DNA of 61,050 bases, from NCBI GenBank assembly GCA_045545455.1, contig JAZQAY010000087.1, forward strand, positions 1-61,050. The letters are read 5' to 3'. The notes under the pieces were generated by a model. The model was not told where the DNA came from, did no database searches, and saw only the letters and a list, made by a program, of their open reading frames with translations. Below, piece after piece: positions 59,271-61,050 of the stretch. A program made the position numbers and the translations under genes. Numbering within the stretch: the first letter of the stretch is position 1; each line of letters begins with the position of its first letter. The DNA comes from RUG754 sp045545455 (GTDB lineage: Bacteria; Bacillota; Clostridia; Peptostreptococcales; Anaerovoracaceae).

Positions 59271-60656
59271 ATGAATAATTACAGTGAAGTGTGGAAGGCT
59301 GTTTTGTCTCTTATCAAGGATCAGGTAACACCTGTATGCTATGAGACCTGGTTTCTCAACCCTTTAAAAGTAAAAAAAATAGACAACAGACTCAATATGG
59401 TCTATATGGACGTCAATACCACCATGGACCCTGAGTTTTTTGCGGATATAATAAACAGCAGATATCTGACCCTTCTTCAGGAAGCATTTAAGGAAGTCCT
59501 CGGTACTGATTACAGGATAATCGTAAAGAGCGGGTTAGATGTGGATAACCTTGTGGATAATGGGGATAATTCCGAAAAAAAGCCCGTAAAAAAAACAAGA
59601 AAAAAATCAAAAGAAACTTTACTTGCAGAGAAATTTCTCAATCCGAAGTATACCTTTGATAATTTTGTAGTGGGACCATCAAACAGTTTTGCTCAGGCAG
59701 CTGCTAAAGCAGTAGCTGAATCTCCAGGTATAGCATCGAACCCTCTTTTTATTTACGGAGGATCCGGCCTCGGTAAAACTCATCTCATCCAGGCTATAGG
59801 AATAAGGATACTTGAGAATGATCCTGATACGAATCTTCTCTATACTTCTTCTGAAAACTTCCTGAATGAATTCGTTACGGCTATAAATGAGAATAAAATG
59901 CCTGAATTCAAGGCCAAATACAGAAAAGTTGACGTTCTGATAGTGGATGATATCCAGTTTCTTGAGGGAAAAGAGGGTGTACAGCAGGAATTCTTCTATA
60001 CTTTCAATTCACTTTTTCAAAACAATAAGCAGATAGTTATATCTTCGGATAAGGAACCCAACAGTCTGAATGGTCTTGATGAAAGACTTGTTACGAGATT
60101 TCAATGGAATCTCATAGCTGATATCCAGCCTGCGGATTTTGAGACCAGAGTAGCTATCATGCTGAAATATATAATATATAAAGGAATAGTTCCTGATGAT
60201 GACTGGCGTGAAGTTATAAATATCATCGCTGAAAAGATAAAGGATAATATCCGGGAACTTGAAGGAGCTATAAACAGGATCATTTTCTGGTCAAATACTT
60301 TTAATGAGAAACCCAGCAAAGCTCTTGCTAAAAAAGTATTGAAGGACATTCTTTCTAATACGGAAACGATGATAACTCCTGAAAAAATAAAAAAAATAGT
60401 ATGCAAATACTATAATATAAAAGTAGCTGATATAGAATCAGCCAAAAGAACCAATAATATAGCATTTCCAAGACAGGTTGCAATGTATCTCATAAGAGAA
60501 ATGACGGATACTTCTTTTCCTAAGATAGGAGATCTTTTCGGAGGAAGGGATCATACCACTGTCAAATATGCCTGCAGCAAGATAGAAGATGAGATAAAGC
60601 AGGACAGTAACTTTGAAGGAATAATAAATCAGCTTAAAAAAGAAATAAGAGATTGA
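59271..60656 (+). CDS. dnaA: Chromosomal replication initiator DnaA
   Basis: 461 aa from the ATG at 59271 (AAGGAG upstream). Domain I about 1-85; short linker domain II about 86-125 containing the DnaA-box-encoding stretch; AAA+ domain III with Walker A GGSGLGKT (163-170) and VLIVDDIQFL; domain IV with GGRDHTTVKYA, the DnaA-box-binding signature. More AT-rich codons than the genes to its left. Confidence 0.98.
   Translation: MNNYSEVWKAVLSLIKDQVTPVCYETWFLNPLKVKKIDNRLNMVYMDVNTTMDPEFFADIINSRYLTLLQEAFKEVLGTDYRIIVKSGLDVDNLVDNGDNSEKKPVKKTRKKSKETLLAEKFLNPKYTFDNFVVGPSNSFAQAAAKAVAESPGIASNPLFIYGGSGLGKTHLIQAIGIRILENDPDTNLLYTSSENFLNEFVTAINENKMPEFKAKYRKVDVLIVDDIQFLEGKEGVQQEFFYTFNSLFQNNKQIVISSDKEPNSLNGLDERLVTRFQWNLIADIQPADFETRVAIMLKYIIYKGIVPDDDWREVINIIAEKIKDNIRELEGAINRIIFWSNTFNEKPSKALAKKVLKDILSNTETMITPEKIKKIVCKYYNIKVADIESAKRTNNIAFPRQVAMYLIREMTDTSFPKIGDLFGGRDHTTVKYACSKIEDEIKQDSNFEGIINQLKKEIRD
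59540..59569 (+). promoter_or_regulatory. Cluster of DnaA boxes inside dnaA
   Basis: TGTGGATAA at 59540-59548 and 59552-59560, then TGGGGATAA (one mismatch) at 59561-59569, in frame with the Val-Asp-Asn repeats of the domain II linker. Same orientation, spaced 12 and 9 bp. Confidence 0.7.
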
Positions 60657-60659
60657 TTT

Positions 60660-60835
60660 TTATCCTAAAAGTTATCATTTTGACAGGGATAACTTTTAAA
60701 ACTTATCCCAAGAAAAAAATAATAACTTTTTCAGGCTTTTCAAGGCTTCATACGGGTTTTCCACATTATCAACAGAGCCTATTACTATTATTACTATTTT
60801 ACCTATATATAATCAATAAATTAAGCTTTTTTCAC
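60660..60835 (+). other. Origin-unwinding region (oriC) between dnaA and dnaN
   Basis: Two abutting DnaA-box-like 9-mers, TTTTCCACA (60757-60765) and TTATCAACA (60766-60774), then a short GC stretch GAGCC. Five DnaA-trios (TTA CTA TTA TTA CTA at 60782-60796, the complement of 3'-[AG]AT-5') and a long AT-rich tract follow. Further box-like TTATC sequences lie at 60674-60710. The layout equals the B. subtilis unwinding module. Confidence 0.8.
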
Positions 60836-60846
60836 GGAGGATTAAA

Positions 60847-61050
60847 ATGAGATTTTCTTGTTCACAGAGCACTCTTGTCAAAGCTCTCAATATCGTATCA
60901 AAAGCAGTTACTTCCAGAACTACAATTCCTATTCTTAAAGGAATCCTTATTAATGTAGATGAAGAAGGTTTTATTACCATGTCTGCTTCAGATCTGGATA
61001 TTTCTATAGAAAATAAATTTGAAGTAGTTGATTATGAACCCGGTGAGATA
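60847..61050 (+). CDS. dnaN: DNA polymerase III beta clamp, N-terminal part (runs off window)
   Basis: 68 codons visible from the ATG at 60847 (GGAGG 6 nt upstream): MRFSCSQSTLVKALNIVSKA, then VTSRTTIPILKGILI and SASDLDISIE, the conserved N terminus of the sliding clamp. Continues beyond the window. Confidence 0.96.
   Translation, partial: MRFSCSQSTLVKALNIVSKAVTSRTTIPILKGILINVDEEGFITMSASDLDISIENKFEVVDYEPGEI

Overview
The window is the replication-origin region of a low-GC Gram-positive anaerobe of the class Clostridia. The evidence is the order rpmH-rnpA-yidD-yidC-khpB-mnmE-mnmG-rsmG-parA-parB on the minus strand, divergent from dnaA-dnaN, with parS sites, RNase M5, a DnaD-type replication protein and SipW-type surface genes. 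Two butyrate-type CoA-transferases and a polyferredoxin point to a strictly anaerobic, probably gut, fermenter. I cannot name the genus.

Left part (1-10.9 kb), almost all minus strand: the 5' end of an IS200/IS605 element; two tandem 451-aa CoA-transferases, each with its own promoter and terminator; a DUF3793 protein next to DtxR-like palindromes; tRNA-Arg(CCU) on the plus strand; an operon of ABC exporter, TlpA-like lipoprotein, 46-aa CXXC protein and polyferredoxin; an autoregulated XRE regulator with a small membrane protein; a fused Nudix/methyltransferase protein; and an FlK-type thioesterase.

Middle part (10.9-37.5 kb) is a cell-surface block. A 969-aa protein and a 3056-aa protein share an unusual multi-pass C-terminal membrane module and the same promoter box. 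Between them lies an operon, read 5' to 3' as a 3059-aa vWA/isopeptide-repeat protein, two SipW-type (TasA-like) proteins, a VKTGD-tailed protein, a MucBP-like anchored protein, and the SipW signal peptidase. The operon starts at a strong promoter followed by a long structured leader. A PD-(D/E)XK (Rpn-like) gene between 29-bp direct repeats separates the operon from the second giant gene.

Right part (37.7-61 kb): an NhaC-type antiporter, a DUF1294-SanA/YdcF fusion and an amphipathic-repeat protein with a dockerin-like loop on the plus strand; then a lipoprotein, an acetyltransferase and a long minus-strand housekeeping run (rsmA, rnmV, divIC, M23 peptidase, dnaD-like, dnaB, rplI, gdpP-like, parB, parA, rsmG, mnmG, mnmE, khpB, yidC, yidD, rnpA, rpmH). 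The window closes with dnaA, an origin-unwinding region with adjacent DnaA boxes and DnaA-trios, and the start of dnaN.
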